Shown piece after piece: positions 1 to 11,163 of a stretch of 64,000 nucleotides of DNA (the first letter of the stretch is position 1; each line of letters begins with the position of its first letter). Made by a program: the position numbers and the translations under genes. Below the pieces are notes generated by a model that was not told the origin of the DNA, did no database searches, and was given only the letters and a program-made list of their open reading frames with translations. Origin of the DNA: Phycomyces nitens (taxonomy: Eukaryota > Mucoromycota > Mucoromycetes > Mucorales > Phycomycetaceae). Location: positions 8,742,001 through 8,806,000 of the forward strand of contig JAHRBC010000002.1 in NCBI GenBank assembly GCA_022702545.1, read 5' to 3'.

Positions 1-3000
1 GCACTGGCAAGATGCACTCATGACTGGGGGAGAAAAGCCGGGCAAACATATATCAACACCTTCATCCTCACGCGAACGATCATAGGACACACCATACCAT
101 CTCACAAAGGCGAAAACATGCTGACTTTGATATGATTGGCGATTTGGACGAACAGAGGCAGAGAGAGGCGGCGTAAAGTTGTGGACAAACATATACTGTA
201 TTTGTCCAGTATATGCAGTCTGGTTCTCACCCGTACTAGTGCCAAACAAAGCTTGAATATATGATCCACCCTTGCCAGAGCCATTGTGACCATGATAGAT
301 CTGCCCAAGAAGATTGATTGACTTTATCTTTGTTATCTGATTGTCGACAAACAGCAAAGAAGAAGTGGCGTATTGATAGCTCTCCAGCTCAGAAATGTCA
401 TAAGTATCCTTATAATACTCCAACAAATGAGGATAGTCGCCATCACTCATTGCTGTTGCTGGCCTAGCTTGGAGAGGAAACGCAGAGGGTGGAAGAGGCT
501 CATTACCCTTGATCGGGAATTCGGAATCTTGGGATGCATCCACAAAATTTTGAATTCGGAATGGGCGTCGTGTTGGTGCAGGTGCAGGTGCAGGTGGAGA
601 CAAGGTGGCAAAGGACGAAGAAAGTTTGGCTAAGAGAGGAAGGAAAGGAGCAGATACTGATGACTTGAGGATGGCATTCGTATAGTCCTCCTTGTACGAA
701 TTCTGGACAAATGTTTTCATAAATGTTGACTCGAACCCGTCTCTTCTGTTTGTCTCGATGTTCTTCAACAACCCATTGTATCTCTCAAACCCAAAGAGCC
801 AATAGCCGTACACTGGTCCAAAATCACGAATGGTCTCGCGAAGATGGAGGTGTAGGTGCATATTGCAGGTGAGGACAGTGTGTGGGTATTGTTGTTCGCA
901 GGCTTGACCAAATTTCTCCAGGTGACTATGGGCTTCATCAAGTTCGTCAAAAGTGATGGCTGGCTTTATCAAGAGGCGGCAGGCGTCGACAAAGCTAATC
1001 CAATTCTTGAACTTGGCAGCAGGGAGAACGGTCTTCAACAGAGTAGGGGAGTAAACAAGCACCCAGGATTTCCACTCGTCGGCCTTCATATGGGGAAATC
1101 CCTTCCCAATCTTCGTCTTCAACACTGCGTAATCCGCAGGCAACACCATGGTCTCTGCCACCCTCTGCATCTCACGAAGATTGTTGTCTGTGATCAGACC
1201 ACTGGCAGTCCACGTCTCGACCATCCTCTTCGCCGTTCCCAGGAATAGGTTGTGCATGGGATCAATGATCGTTCCACGTACTAGATCAAAGTATCCAAGG
1301 CGATGCAACTGCGACCATCGAACACCATTTTCGACCTCCAGCTGATGCCTTTCTGAGGGCGTACTTGCACTCTTCCACTCCTCAGCATGCACCCGGTTTT
1401 GAGCACCATTTGCAAGTCTCCACGCACAGAAATCAAAACCACGAAAATCGACATTGTTTGTCCCTTCCAAGCGAGAGAAACTACGACTGCATTTGTAGCA
1501 TGCATGGGTACTGTTATGAGACGTGAATCCACTGGTTTTCCTGGCGGCAGGGATATCACATGCAACCATGAAGAGTGCAGCACGGACAGTTACTCCACTT
1601 GGGTTTTCATAACTTGGAATGGCCATTCCAACATACAGCTGCTCCAACTCGTCGACCAAGGGCTTGAGGTAGTTGTTAATCTCCTCTGATCTTGGTTCTT
1701 TTGGCCCAGGCATCAGACCAACAAGAATCACGTTCTCTGCCTTGAACCTATCCTCTCGAGGCAAATTGTTGATTGCGAGGTAAATTGCTCCAGAGGAATG
1801 GCTGATACCATCGAATGGCTGAAACCAATCAATGTTGAGAGTCAACATGAGTGAGCGCGAGTCTTCAACAAAGGGAACGCCGTTCTTGTCCTTCAACCCC
1901 TTCCACATCGCACCATCATAAACGTCGCACATTGTATCAACGATCTTCAACTCCTGGTTCCATTGTCTGATCTTGCTTTCGAAATCCGGGCGGAGGAAAA
2001 GGACTCTCAACGCCTGCTTGACGGACTGGTAGTTGTATTGACGTTTTGGGACTAAAGCACCAGATGATGATTGCTTCATCAATTGGCAACCACATGGAGA
2101 AACGGAACCGAGCTTGGCGGAACTGCACTGAAGGGGAGCAGACCCAGCTTCCTCATAAACCGTGTGGCAATCCTGGCACACAACGAATCTCTTTACACCC
2201 TTGGTCAAGGCAGTGAAACCCGTCATGCTTTGGAGACCAGAAAGGCTTGAAGGCAATTGGAAGTCCTGTCCGTAAATCGTCAAGAGTTTGTTGATGAACT
2301 CAATCAAGACAACAGCACCCTTATCGACCACATAACGGGATGCAAACAGAACAACGAAAATGGCAATTGCCCTGTGCACTGGGTTTTCGGGCATACCAGG
2401 AGTAGCAAAAGGGTCTATTATTTAAAAAGGAAAATTATTAACACTCAATTTTTGCTTGCTTTTGTATTGTAGCTATTCTATACTGACCTTCACTGTCAAA
2501 CTCCTCGACCTCAATCTCTTCATCATCGGCTTCATCATCGCTGTCATTGTCAGAGTCATCGGTGATTTCGGCGCCATCGCCATTGGCCTCATTGTCAACT
2601 GAATCATCGTCAGACATCGGGACGGAATCCAAAAATGGTAGGCCGACCTGACCATCCGTTTCCATGGATTCGGATTGAGAGGTCGGGATTGCTACAAATA
2701 TAGAATACATTAGTTTATTGCCCTGTACTGGTTTTCAAATAAATATTTTTTACCCTCAACATCAACGTCCATCACGGCACTTTGTGTGCCTGAGTTCAAT
2801 TAAAGGCTAATGGTTATTATTGCGCAGCAAAGATAAAATTAATATTGAAAATAACATACTGTTTTCAAAATCCAAGACTTCTTCAAATCTTGCTCTTTTG
2901 GCATGACGCTGGGAAGTGCGCTTGGATACAATAGAGAATCCTTGCTGGTTGTTGTTGCATTTGTTGCAGTAACAGGCAGTGTTGTTAAGAGCGGAAATAG

Positions 3001-3007
3001 AAGACAT
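1..3007 (-). CDS. Transposase of E1 (Tnp2/Plavaka-like), 3' end outside window
   Basis: The gene has four exons on the minus strand: 2860-3007, 2754-2789, 2488-2691 and 1-2414. Borders are GT-AG and the exon lengths 148, 36 and 204 match E4. Exon 1 encodes a C-x-C-x2-C cluster followed by a basic QRHAKRAR segment, probably a DNA-binding zinc site. Exon 3 is very acidic. Exon 4 is the catalytic body; reading line by line I found no stop from 2414 to base 1. It has the family signatures IDWFQPFDG, CDIPAARK and DPMHNLFLG. Relative to E4 one base is missing near 22-36, so the last residues before the edge are out of frame; this may be a true frameshift. About 35 residues are expected beyond the edge. 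Role: cut-and-paste transposition in the nucleus. Confidence 0.75.
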
Positions 3008-3249
3008 TGTTTATATGATTCGATTGTGAGATAAAAAAGGAAACAAGTGCTACATATTTTAATTTGCTGTCATTTTATAGATGAAAAAAAAGCTATTGTT
3101 TTTTAATCTTTTGCCCGAACCAATAGGATGGATTAGAATTACACTTTTTATTTGAAGTAAAAAAAATATCTGAGATGAAAAAAAGCTCTATATTTCCACT
3201 ACCCTTTTGCCACATTGATACAATGCTAAATTTGGGAGTTTTTCCAGTG
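1..3249 (-). mobile_element. E1: CACTA-like (CMC/Plavaka-type) DNA transposon, truncated by window edge
   Basis: Only the transposase side is in the window. The end at 3241-3249 reads TTTTTCCAGTG, the reverse complement of the CACTGGAAAAA end seen on E2, E3 and E4. It is inserted in a 160-bp tandem repeat of element C1, which resumes at once at 3250. The distance from transposase start to terminus is 242 bp, as in E4. The accessory and micro-exon genes would lie beyond the left edge. Confidence 0.8.
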
Positions 3250-3510
3250 AGAATGAAGCAATCAAATAAACCGAATATATTGTTTTGGGTAGCATACCAG
3301 TATATATTGTGCTTGTTAATCAGCGTGCCGAGCATCTTGTTGTGAATCACTGTCATGACTTGGAAGGCCTTTGGTCTTCATCAATTGCTATAAAGATATC
3401 GTGGTCAGAGAATGAAGCAATCAAATAAACCGAGCATATTGTTTTGGATAGCATACCAGTATATATTGTGCTTGTTAATCGGTATACCAAGCATCTCTTG
3501 AATTAATGCC
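3250..3510. repeat. Tandem repeat, unit about 160 bp (C1 copy)
   Basis: The string GAATGAAGCAATCAAATAAA recurs at 3251 and 3410, 159 bp apart, within a longer unit containing GGTCTTCATCAATTGCTATA and TAGCATACCAGTATA. The first unit is cut by insertion of E1. The same array in C2 (56385-56850) has units starting at 56436, 56597 and 56756. Confidence 0.8.
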
Positions 3511-4404
3511 ACTATATGAAACGTACAGATGTAAATACTAGATGCAGTAGAAGGAGAATAGAGAATGTGCAATATGATTAATTAAAGAGTGTAAACATAT
3601 TATAATATTCTTACCATAGAAAATATATTGCTGTAAAGTCAGCTCATAAGATTTAAAACTAATTCGAATATAATGGTAGTTGGCAGAATGAGTACATCAT
3701 TAAGAAAACAATATGCATATTCTACAGAGATTCCCAGGTGGGGAGGTGGGGAACAACAAACTTTGGTGTAATATAGCTGTAAAAAATTTTCACGTTTTTT
3801 TAGTGTCTGAAAAATTATGAGATGAGTGTTTCATTCCTTGATTAAAGATAGCAGACTTGAAGATGTGGTATACAAGATTCCAATAGGATGTTTATGCCAT
3901 TGACAACCTTATATAAGGGAGGGTCATTTAGTTTTACTTCAAAAAAGTAGAGCAAAGCAAAGAAAAGAAATACAAACTAACCTCGGCATAATACAGCTAT
4001 AAAAAAATTTCATTTTTTTTGGTGTTTGAAAAAGGGCGAGATGTGTGTTTCATTCCTAGATTAAAAACAGCAGAGCTGAAGATGTGGTATACAATATGCC
4101 AATCGGGCATTTATTAAGGTGGCAATCTTACGTGATGGAAAGTTATTTGATTTTATTTCAAAGGAGAGGACCAAAGCAAAGATAAAACAGCTAAAGGAAA
4201 AGAGGAAAAGAAAAAGTGCGCTAAAACATATACTAAAAATATGAGAGAACCAATAAGAGCAGCCTAAAGAATATTAAAGACTTAGTCTGTTTCTCTTAGA
4301 TGAAGGCTCATTGCTCATTCCTAGTGGTGTAAACCTATATCAAACAGTAGAAATATTATATTAATATTAAATTGAGAATAGATGAGCAACAAAAAAGCTC
4401 TAAC

Positions 4405-4745
4405 TTATAGTACATCTGTCATGATTGGGGATTCAGCCTCGTCATCCGTTTGAAATACCTCATCTTCCGAAAGAAAAGAACTGCTTGCTCTTTCCTGCTA
4501 TAACATAATAAAAATATTGTATTAATTATAATGTATATTCAAATGTTTGTTAATTAATAAACTTGCCTGGCTGTTCTCTGCTATTTTTCTCTTACGAGTC
4601 TGGTTTGCACTCTTAAAGGTGTCTTGAAGAAGATTCTTGGCACACCACATTCTTTTGCACTTGTAAATGTGGAGTGCTATTGTCCTAGCCGTGCCTCACT
4701 GGCCACAATCATTGATGACAGGTACGTTGATTTTGTCATCATTGA
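4405..4745 (-). pseudogene. Fragment of an unidentified protein C-terminus (C1)
   Basis: On the minus strand, 4567-4740 reads as a basic segment (KCKRMWCAKN, then TRKRK). It is joined by a GC-AG intron (4498-4566) to an acidic tail (4405-4497) ending in a TAA stop at 4405-4407. An in-frame TGA sits upstream at a position where Trp would fit, in both this copy and C2. I do not recognise the family. It is head-to-head with the plus-strand gene at 4803, which suggests that both are leftovers of one rearranged element. Confidence 0.35.
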
Positions 4746-4802
4746 CCAAGAAGTGTCTTCGCTGCTATTGTTATTATTAGTCAAATAATCTCTTATCTAT
4801 CC

Positions 4803-5680
4803 ATGGAAAGAGTAATTGGAGTATACTCCAAGCCTATCAGGTCGAGGTCAAAGGGCAGTAGAAACGCCAGTTTGCTTGTTGAGCACTTTGCTGTTCATAA
4901 CTTTGTCAGTTCAGCAAACAGCTCTCAGAATTATCCTTGTACAAGTCAGCCGTCCACATATAATGAAGCAAGTTTCTTAGATCTTCCAGATGGTGTAAGT
5001 GCTGCCCAGCTATGGGAGCCATTCAACTGACATGCCAGCTTGAATGATGATGACTTGGAAGGTGTTAGCAGCCCTGTTGTCAAGAATACTTTGGCAAAGT
5101 ACTATGTGCGAAACAGTGATATGAACAGTATTGAACTTGATAACCCGATGATTGTTGTTGCTTCTCGTCTTTGGAAAAATTCAACCGTACATTCTTCATG
5201 TATGTATCAAAGAATAAAAAACGAGACCAGACGTGGCAATCATCATGTGATGTTCACCTGTCCATACAGAAAGTGAGTATTGGTATTAGTCAAAATACAA
5301 AATAGAGATCACTTGCATTTTTTATATTTTTATCTAGCCATCGCAATATAACTATTCAAAGCTGGTTTGTTGGCACCGTGGAATTTTATTTTGAGCATAA
5401 AGAGGTTGATGGCACACTGCACTTTCTGGCATTCGTTGAAGTGATGAAAGAGCATGGTACAGCAGCCCATGACTCATCTGTGCCAATCGTAATACGGTGG
5501 TCACACAGCTCAACTGGACAAACAACCCAGCCAAAATATGCTGTTAATGTGGATGACATTCAGCATCAAGTTGGGCTCATCCAGTACCCTCCGAGTAGTA
5601 ATCAGTTCTTTATCATTGCACCATATTACATGTTTAATGACAATCTGCGTGTGACCATGGGGAACCTTGCCACTTTATAA
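4803..5680 (+). pseudogene. Broken gene in C1; C-terminal domain resembling that of the E-element transposases
   Basis: Exon 4803-5272 is followed by a GT-AG intron (5273-5337) and exon 5338-5680. The reading frame is continuous across the intron but has an in-frame TGA at 5028-5030, shared with the C2 copy at 58374-58376. The second exon ends in a domain with the patterns EFYFEHKEV, HFLAFVEV and QVGLIQYPP, reminiscent of the last part of the E transposases (HVFAFVKW ... LPVHRILLEV). I infer a decayed transposase C-terminus from a related element. The N-terminal catalytic region is absent. Stop readthrough is an alternative to a pseudogene. Confidence 0.5.
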
Positions 5681-6090
5681 AAATTTTCTTTTTCTTTTTT
5701 CTTTCCTTATAAATATCAATACCAAATAAAATAAAATAAAATGGCTAATAATGTCAAAAACAAAAAAATTGTTTCAAAAAAACGGTAGCATAACTACAGT
5801 TTTGTTCACACAGGCGAAAAATTATTTTTCTCAAAAATGCGCAACATCTTTAACACCAAATAAAATGCTCATTTCAATAAACAAGGTTGTCTAAAAACTT
5901 ACGAGCCCTTTCTATGGTACTACAACTACCTCATTGCCTGATGAAAAGACATTCCATGCGACTTTTATGATTCGGGATCGATGACATTACCTTTCAACCA
6001 CAATCTGCGGAGATAAAGTGCTCTAAAATCATAAAAAACGGTAGTTATGCTACCGTTTTTGGCACAGCTACCGGTCCTTCCGCCGTAGTG

Positions 6091-6779
6091 ATTCTGCAAT
6101 ATTCCATTGGCTGTATATTTGGTACAGGCCGAACATTTGCACAGGAGGTTGTATGTTTCGTTTTTAATGTTATTCATAATAAAGATTATATGAGCAAGAG
6201 GTATTATATTTGGCTCTTTTTTATATGAATCGTATTTCAGAGCGAGACGATATATATTATTAATCCTATTATCAAACACACCATTTATTCATCATCGTCT
6301 TTTGATATCTGGGCTTTGAATCAATCTCCCTTAATATTTATAAGCATTACAAACCCAATCTCTTACATTCAAAAAAAATTGGTGGATTACTAATGGTGCC
6401 GAAATTATTAATTATCCTTGAATATTATTTTTTTATTTTAAAATATTGGTCATTATTATTACGTACACATTGATTCATCTTAAATATATTGAATGTTTTG
6501 TCTATACAATCAATAAAAAAGCAATAATCGTAAAAATCGATATAGTTTATAAAAATGAAAAAAAAAATGCCAATTTAATTTATTTATTTTGCAAAGTCAA
6601 TTAAAATGTGTGCTATTTTGCATCAAATATGCGATTTAGAGCTCATATATGAAATAAAATGCAAAATTAGGTCTCATCATTAAAAAATTGTCAAAATGAT
6701 GGAGTTAGAATTCATTTTTAAAAATTCGTAATAATTCAAAATCTCTAATTCTGGCTAATACAACCCTTCTTTTGCAGTG
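6091..6779 (-). mobile_element. Remnant of a minus-strand CACTA-like element: exon-1 scrap and terminus
   Basis: A minus-strand ATG near 6177-6179 opens a stretch with the cluster CKCSACTKYTANG, like the C-x-C-x2-C exon 1 of the E transposases. C1 is inserted immediately after it. The far end at 6761-6779 reads CCCTTCTTTTGCAGTG, the inverse of the CACTGCAAAAGAGG end of E4 at 42621. Between them (6180-6760) is AT-rich sequence in which I see no gene. Confidence 0.5.
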
Positions 6780-6789
6780 AGTACAATGT

Positions 6790-6993
6790 CTCTTCTTTTA
6801 TGAAAATATCATATAATAACTACTGCGGATAATGCGCAGTATTAGTTAGAGAACTATATAAGATAACCAAAGTCATAATAATAAAAAGTATCTTTTATCC
6901 TCTCTTTGATTTTACGTATACTCCTGTTTCCCCAGTGGGATTGATCTTTTGGCTTTGTTATAGTAAAAGGAAGACCATCCCAGATCAGGAACG
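6790..6993. repeat. Old LTR remnant of the outer-Ty3 family
   Basis: The segment AAAAAGTATCTTTTATCCTC ... CCCAGTGGGATTGA ... GGCTTTGTTATAG ... CCCAGATCAGG aligns with the 3' half of the LTR at 8028-8354 but is diverged. Its last bases ACA appear to be stranded at 31608-31610, after removal of LTR-g and the outer Ty3. That would place it next to the tRNA gene before those insertions. Confidence 0.55.
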
Positions 6994-8024
6994 TGACACG
7001 TGTGTTGTGGGCAGGTTCAGTTTCGACCATGAAGCCGGACCAAGGGCCCGGAAAAGGCCTAAGAGGGGTCGGAGGCCGGACCAGTCCGAAAAAGAAGTCC
7101 GAGCCGAGTAAGGATGGCCGATCCCTGAGTTTCTTTATTTCTCTTTCTTGTCAATTTTTCTTTATTTTATTTTATCACATTTTATTATTTCCTTTTTTTA
7201 TAATCTTTCCTTTTATATTTTCTTTGTGAATCCTTTCTCACTTTCTTGCAGGATTGCACCATTCTGTACTTCTTTAGTTTATTTCCCCTACTTCTTTGTC
7301 TTACTCGTTTTTTTACTATGTTATAGTATTTTTTTTATTATATTTTTCCTTTGGCCTTGATGGCATCATTTTATTATTTTATTATTTCATTTTTTGGTTA
7401 TTCTTTTAGTTATTTTCTTTGTCTATAAAAGACATTCTTTTCTAATGAATAAATATTATCAGTCAGTTTTACGATCAATTTTACGGTTATTTTATTCTTT
7501 TGAGTTTAAGCTCTCGATCTCTGAAGAGCAGTTATATTTTGCCCGGTCATTTTGGGGATATTTCTGTTGAGTTTTGTTAGTCTTTTACTGGTTCTTTCAT
7601 TGTTTCTTTTATATATTTTATTTGTATGTCAGAGTTGACATAGCGAATAATAACCCAGATAATCAGGTATCCAATCGGTAATGCTTTTAACATATGTCTT
7701 CAAGGTTATACCGATTGGTTCCCCTTTTTGTAAAACCAAGACATATTCTCATCGCTTCTCATAAAGAGATAACTAATGTGTCTTGAGTAAAAAGTAATTA
7801 GTTTAGATAGTTTCACTTATAAAATCTGTATAAATACTACAACGATTTGTATCAATAAAAAAGCATTCAATTCTCTATATTCCTATTTATCCTAAACGTC
7901 CTAGTTGGTGGTGATCTATTGCAAAACTCATCTAAGTCAAGCATTAGCAAGATACACCCAGTCGAGACTTGACATGTAGCCCGTTCAGTTACCATACACA
8001 ACCATACAAACACATCACGCGTCA
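6994..8024 (+). repeat. Solo LTR-g (TGACACG ... GCGTCA), 1031 bp
   Basis: It begins TGACACGTGTGTTG and ends CACGCGTCA, an imperfect inverted repeat starting TG and ending CA. The left flank is AACG (6990-6993). The right flank, once the outer Ty3 is taken out, is also AACG (8025-8027 joined to 31608), giving a 4-bp target duplication. It contains a GC-rich GAAGCCGGACCAAGGGCCCG block shared with LTR-f at 42349, then long T-rich sequence and an AATAAA-containing 3' part. No internal region is present, so it is a recombination product or a non-coding element. Confidence 0.7.
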
Positions 8025-8027
8025 AAC

Positions 8028-8354
8028 TGTCGTGCCTGAATTAATGTCAGCCAATCAGGATGACAATTACACAGAGTTCTCTTTTGAGAACGACGACCGA
8101 ATTGATTCCCTTTTGCTCTCTGAAGACCTAGAAGACATTAGTTATAACAAAAGTAGATTAGAAACCGAAACAGACATTTATGATGGCTGAGTGGGTTTAG
8201 AAAAGATATAAAAGAGGACAATATTTCATTGAATAAAAAGTATCTATCTTCTATCCTCTTTTTACTCTTTTATCCTCGTTTACGATTCCCAGTGGGTTTG
8301 ACCAATATTGGCTGTGTTATAGCATTGGAAGAACAACCCAGATCCAAAACGACA
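8028..8354 (+). repeat. 5' LTR of outer Ty3
   Basis: It starts TGTCGTGCC and ends AACGACA. It carries a TATAAAAG motif (about 8206) and AATAAA (about 8234). It also carries the coding tail of the pol ORF, as the first 160 bp duplicate the last codons found in the 3' LTR. Confidence 0.85.
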
Positions 8355-8389
8355 ATTGGTAGCTGAAGCAAGATCCTTCCCCTGAATTA

Positions 8390-9493
8390 ATGAGCACTGC
8401 CGCTGAACAACAAGAGTTCACCGAGAAAGACCTGAGAAATTTTGAAGTTGAAGAGCACGTACAAGCAAGGTTACCCGCAGAACATATCAAGACTTACCAA
8501 GCAATCCGTACCGTAAAGAGTATTCCCCAGGAATTAAGACTCAAGACCACTCCCAAGAGAGAAGAATTCTGGTCCAAGCAAGCAGAAGAAATCGTGAATA
8601 ACCTATTGAAAAGAATGTCCACTTCCGACGGAAACAGCAAAATGGTGAAGATGATGGCCGAAGCATTCAAGCAAGCAATGCAGACGCAGATGCAGAAGGC
8701 AACGCCCAAGCCAACGTTGAAGCAACCCGATTGCTATTTTGGTGAACGCTCGGCCTCCATCCTAGATGGCTGGTTGTACTCCGTGGAACGCTATGCTTCC
8801 TATTATGGGATGTCTTCCGAAGACAAGTGCAGCTATGCTGTAAACCTCCTGAGGAGACAAGCCAGCACATGGTGGCAACGTCTCGAGATGCAAGACCGAT
8901 GCCCAAAGGAATGGGAGGCGTTCAAATCACGCATATCTGCCCAGTTCCGTCCGTCCCACACCCAACTGTCTGCAAGAGACCGACTTGCAAGCCTGTTGCA
9001 AACCACCTCGGTAGAGACCTATGTGAACCTGTTCCGGGATATTCAGCTGGAAATTCCTACAATGAACGAAGATGAAGCCCAAGACCGGTTCATCCGTGGT
9101 CTCCAGCCTGACATCCGTTTCCATGTCATTACCCTGCAACCCTTGGACTTGGATGATGCCGTCCGTATGGCACTGGCCTATGAGAGTGGCCGACAGACCA
9201 GTTTTCATGGCATGTATGCCGAACGACCTGTGGCCCAGCAATACTACCAGCCCAACGATGTGGTTCCCATGGACTTGGACGCCGTGGATGGTCGCCGTGG
9301 TTTCCACCAGAACCGCTCGTCCTCAAACCGCCAGTATAACAACCGCCCCGCACAGACCCGTTCCGAAGTGACTTGTCACTGGTGTGAGAAACGGGGTCAC
9401 ATCCGTCGAAACTGCAGAGAGCGCATTGAGGCGATCAGGAAGTTGGACGAGCAACATGGCCAGAAGAAGGATTTTCGGCAAACACAGCTGTAA
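8390..9493 (+). CDS. Gag of outer Ty3 retrotransposon, 367 aa
   Basis: This is the structural capsid/nucleocapsid protein of the retroelement particle. The middle (about residues 110-270) matches the retrotransposon gag family pattern, with WLYSVERYASYYG, ASTWWQRL, FRPSHTQLSARDRL and RFIRGLQPDIRFHV. A zinc knuckle CHWCEKRGHIRRNC (C-x2-C-x4-H-x4-C) lies at about residues 330-343. The ATG is 36 bases after the LTR, behind the primer-binding site. Pol is in the -1 frame and its open frame starts at 9430, giving a 64-nt overlap consistent with frameshift expression; I see no canonical slippery heptamer. The ORF is intact although pol is destroyed. Confidence 0.88.
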   Translation: MSTAAEQQEFTEKDLRNFEVEEHVQARLPAEHIKTYQAIRTVKSIPQELRLKTTPKREEFWSKQAEEIVNNLLKRMSTSDGNSKMVKMMAEAFKQAMQTQMQKATPKPTLKQPDCYFGERSASILDGWLYSVERYASYYGMSSEDKCSYAVNLLRRQASTWWQRLEMQDRCPKEWEAFKSRISAQFRPSHTQLSARDRLASLLQTTSVETYVNLFRDIQLEIPTMNEDEAQDRFIRGLQPDIRFHVITLQPLDLDDAVRMALAYESGRQTSFHGMYAERPVAQQYYQPNDVVPMDLDAVDGRRGFHQNRSSSNRQYNNRPAQTRSEVTCHWCEKRGHIRRNCRERIEAIRKLDEQHGQKKDFRQTQL

Positions 9494-10921
9494 AGGGAGG
9501 TCAGCTGTGTTCCTTGGATAAACCCTCCCATGAGGCTAGTAATTTAACTGAGCCCTCTGATATGATTAATAAAGAACCTGTTCTTCCCTATGTTGTTGTC
9601 CCACCTGAGACCCTTGTGTCTGTGCCTAATGAAGAAGATTGTGAATTTGCATTGGATCAGCGATTTTTGGAGGAACTAAATGCTGCTATTGATACGGACC
9701 TGCCTCTATATATGGCTACACACAATGGTCAATCAATTTCCGTTCTCATTGACAGTGGCGCAAGTGCCAACTATGTGTCCCCCCGCATTACTGATCAAAT
9801 TAAGAACGTTGAACGAATCTCTGGACGCCCCGTAGAAACTGCTGGTGGTCATCTAACAACGATCAACCAGAAAGCCTCACTCCTGCTCTCTCTTAATGGT
9901 TACCAAGACACAATCGACGCATATGTGTTCCCGACAAAGTTTGACCTGATCCTCGGCCGTACTTGGTTGCAAAAGGCAAAGCCAGTACCAGATTGGCAAC
10001 ATGATCGATGGCATCTACAGCAAAATGGCCAAGAGTTTGTCCTTAGCCCCCAGAACACTCGCCCAGTCAAGCCACAATTGCACTATGTAATCTCCGCTAA
10101 GCAAACGCAGAAACTGGTCAAGAAGAATGAAGCTGAATGTTACCTAGTCCACTTTAAAGGTCAACCTGGCGAGCAATCTCCGGATGATAAGTGGAACGGT
10201 CTGGTTAAGGAGTTTGACGATGTGTTTCTGGCAGGTTTACCAGGATTGCCACCTGATCGTGATGTTCAGCATGTCATCAACACTGGAGAAGCCGAGCCAA
10301 CCAGCAAGCCCCCTTCAAGATGAGTCCACGAGAGCTTGATGAACTGAAAAAGCAGCTCAAAGAACTTCTGGATCTCGGTCTGATTCGTCCTAGTTCATCT
10401 CCTTGGGGTGCCCCGATTCTGTTTGTCAAAAAGAAAGACGGTGCCATGCATATGTGTGTTGATTACCGAGCCCTAAACAAAGTGACAATCCGTAACAACC
10501 ACCCGCTGCCGCGAATCGATGAGTGTCTGGAACGACTTCGTGGTTCAAACCATTTCACTAGCTTGGACCTGAAAAGTGGTTACCACCAAGTCTGAATCCA
10601 ACCATCCGATGTCCCTAAAACGGCTTTCAACACTCGTTATGGCCAGTATGAGTTCTTGGTTCTCCCGTTTGGTCTCACCAATGCCCCGCCTACATTTCAG
10701 CACTTGATGAACAATGTTCTTGGTGACTGCCTTGATGAATTTGCATTGGTGTATCTTGATGACATATTGATTTTCAGTAAGACTCCAGAGGACCATGAGA
10801 AGCACGTCCGACATGTCCTGAACCGGTTGAGAGAAGCGAAACTAGTGGCCAATCTCAAGAAGTGCGAATTTAATAAGCAAGAATTGGTATTCCTTGGTTT
10901 CCAAGTCTCGGCACTAGGTAT
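9430..10921 (+). pseudogene. Pol of outer Ty3, 5' part (protease and start of reverse transcriptase)
   Basis: Protease: LIDSGASANYVS and the downstream LILGRTWLQ. Reverse transcriptase: [38 protein letters not shown], the catalytic YLDD and FSKTPEDHEKHV. Breaks: a one-base loss at about 10320 shifts the frame between the linker and the RT. A TGA at 10593-10595 follows GYHQV, where Arg (CGA) is usual. The frame is then cut at 10921 by E2. Taking out E2 and one TAT rejoins the frame exactly with the segment from 29193 (VSALG followed by DKVKAVQNW). Confidence 0.88.
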
Positions 10922-11163
10922 CACTGGAAAAATGGGCTGGATTACTAGTGCACCAAGAGTACTTGAAGGTGTAGGAAATATAGGCCTTTTTTTCAACTCA
11001 GAAGATTTTTTTTATTCAAATAAAAAAAGACTTTTTAACAGATCCTATTGGTTTGGGCAAACAAGTAAAATACAATAGTTTTTTTTTGTCTATAAATTGA
11101 CAGCAAATAAAACATATGAAGCACTTGTTTCCTTTTTTATCTTACAATCGAATCACACAAAAT

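Larger units (their letters stand above)
3250..6090. mobile_element. C1: element with CACTACGG termini and ACGGTAG palindromes, left end cut off by E1
   Basis: The right end at 6083-6090 reads CCGTAGTG, the inverse of the CACTACGG that opens C2 at 55942. Inside the end are palindromic units pairing ACGGTAG with CTACCGT (about 5785-5815 and 6035-6060). From about 3267 to 5930 it is a near-copy of 56617-59266. Contents in order: 160-bp tandem repeats, an AT-rich stretch (3510-4400) in which I see no gene, a minus-strand coding scrap, a plus-strand broken gene, then the subterminal region. It may be a non-autonomous relative of the CACTA elements; no complete transposase is present. Confidence 0.65.

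Noticed and set aside
7148..7360. 70-codon hydrophobic ORF in LTR-g
   Set aside because: T-rich noncoding LTR sequence; no counterpart maintained in LTR-f.
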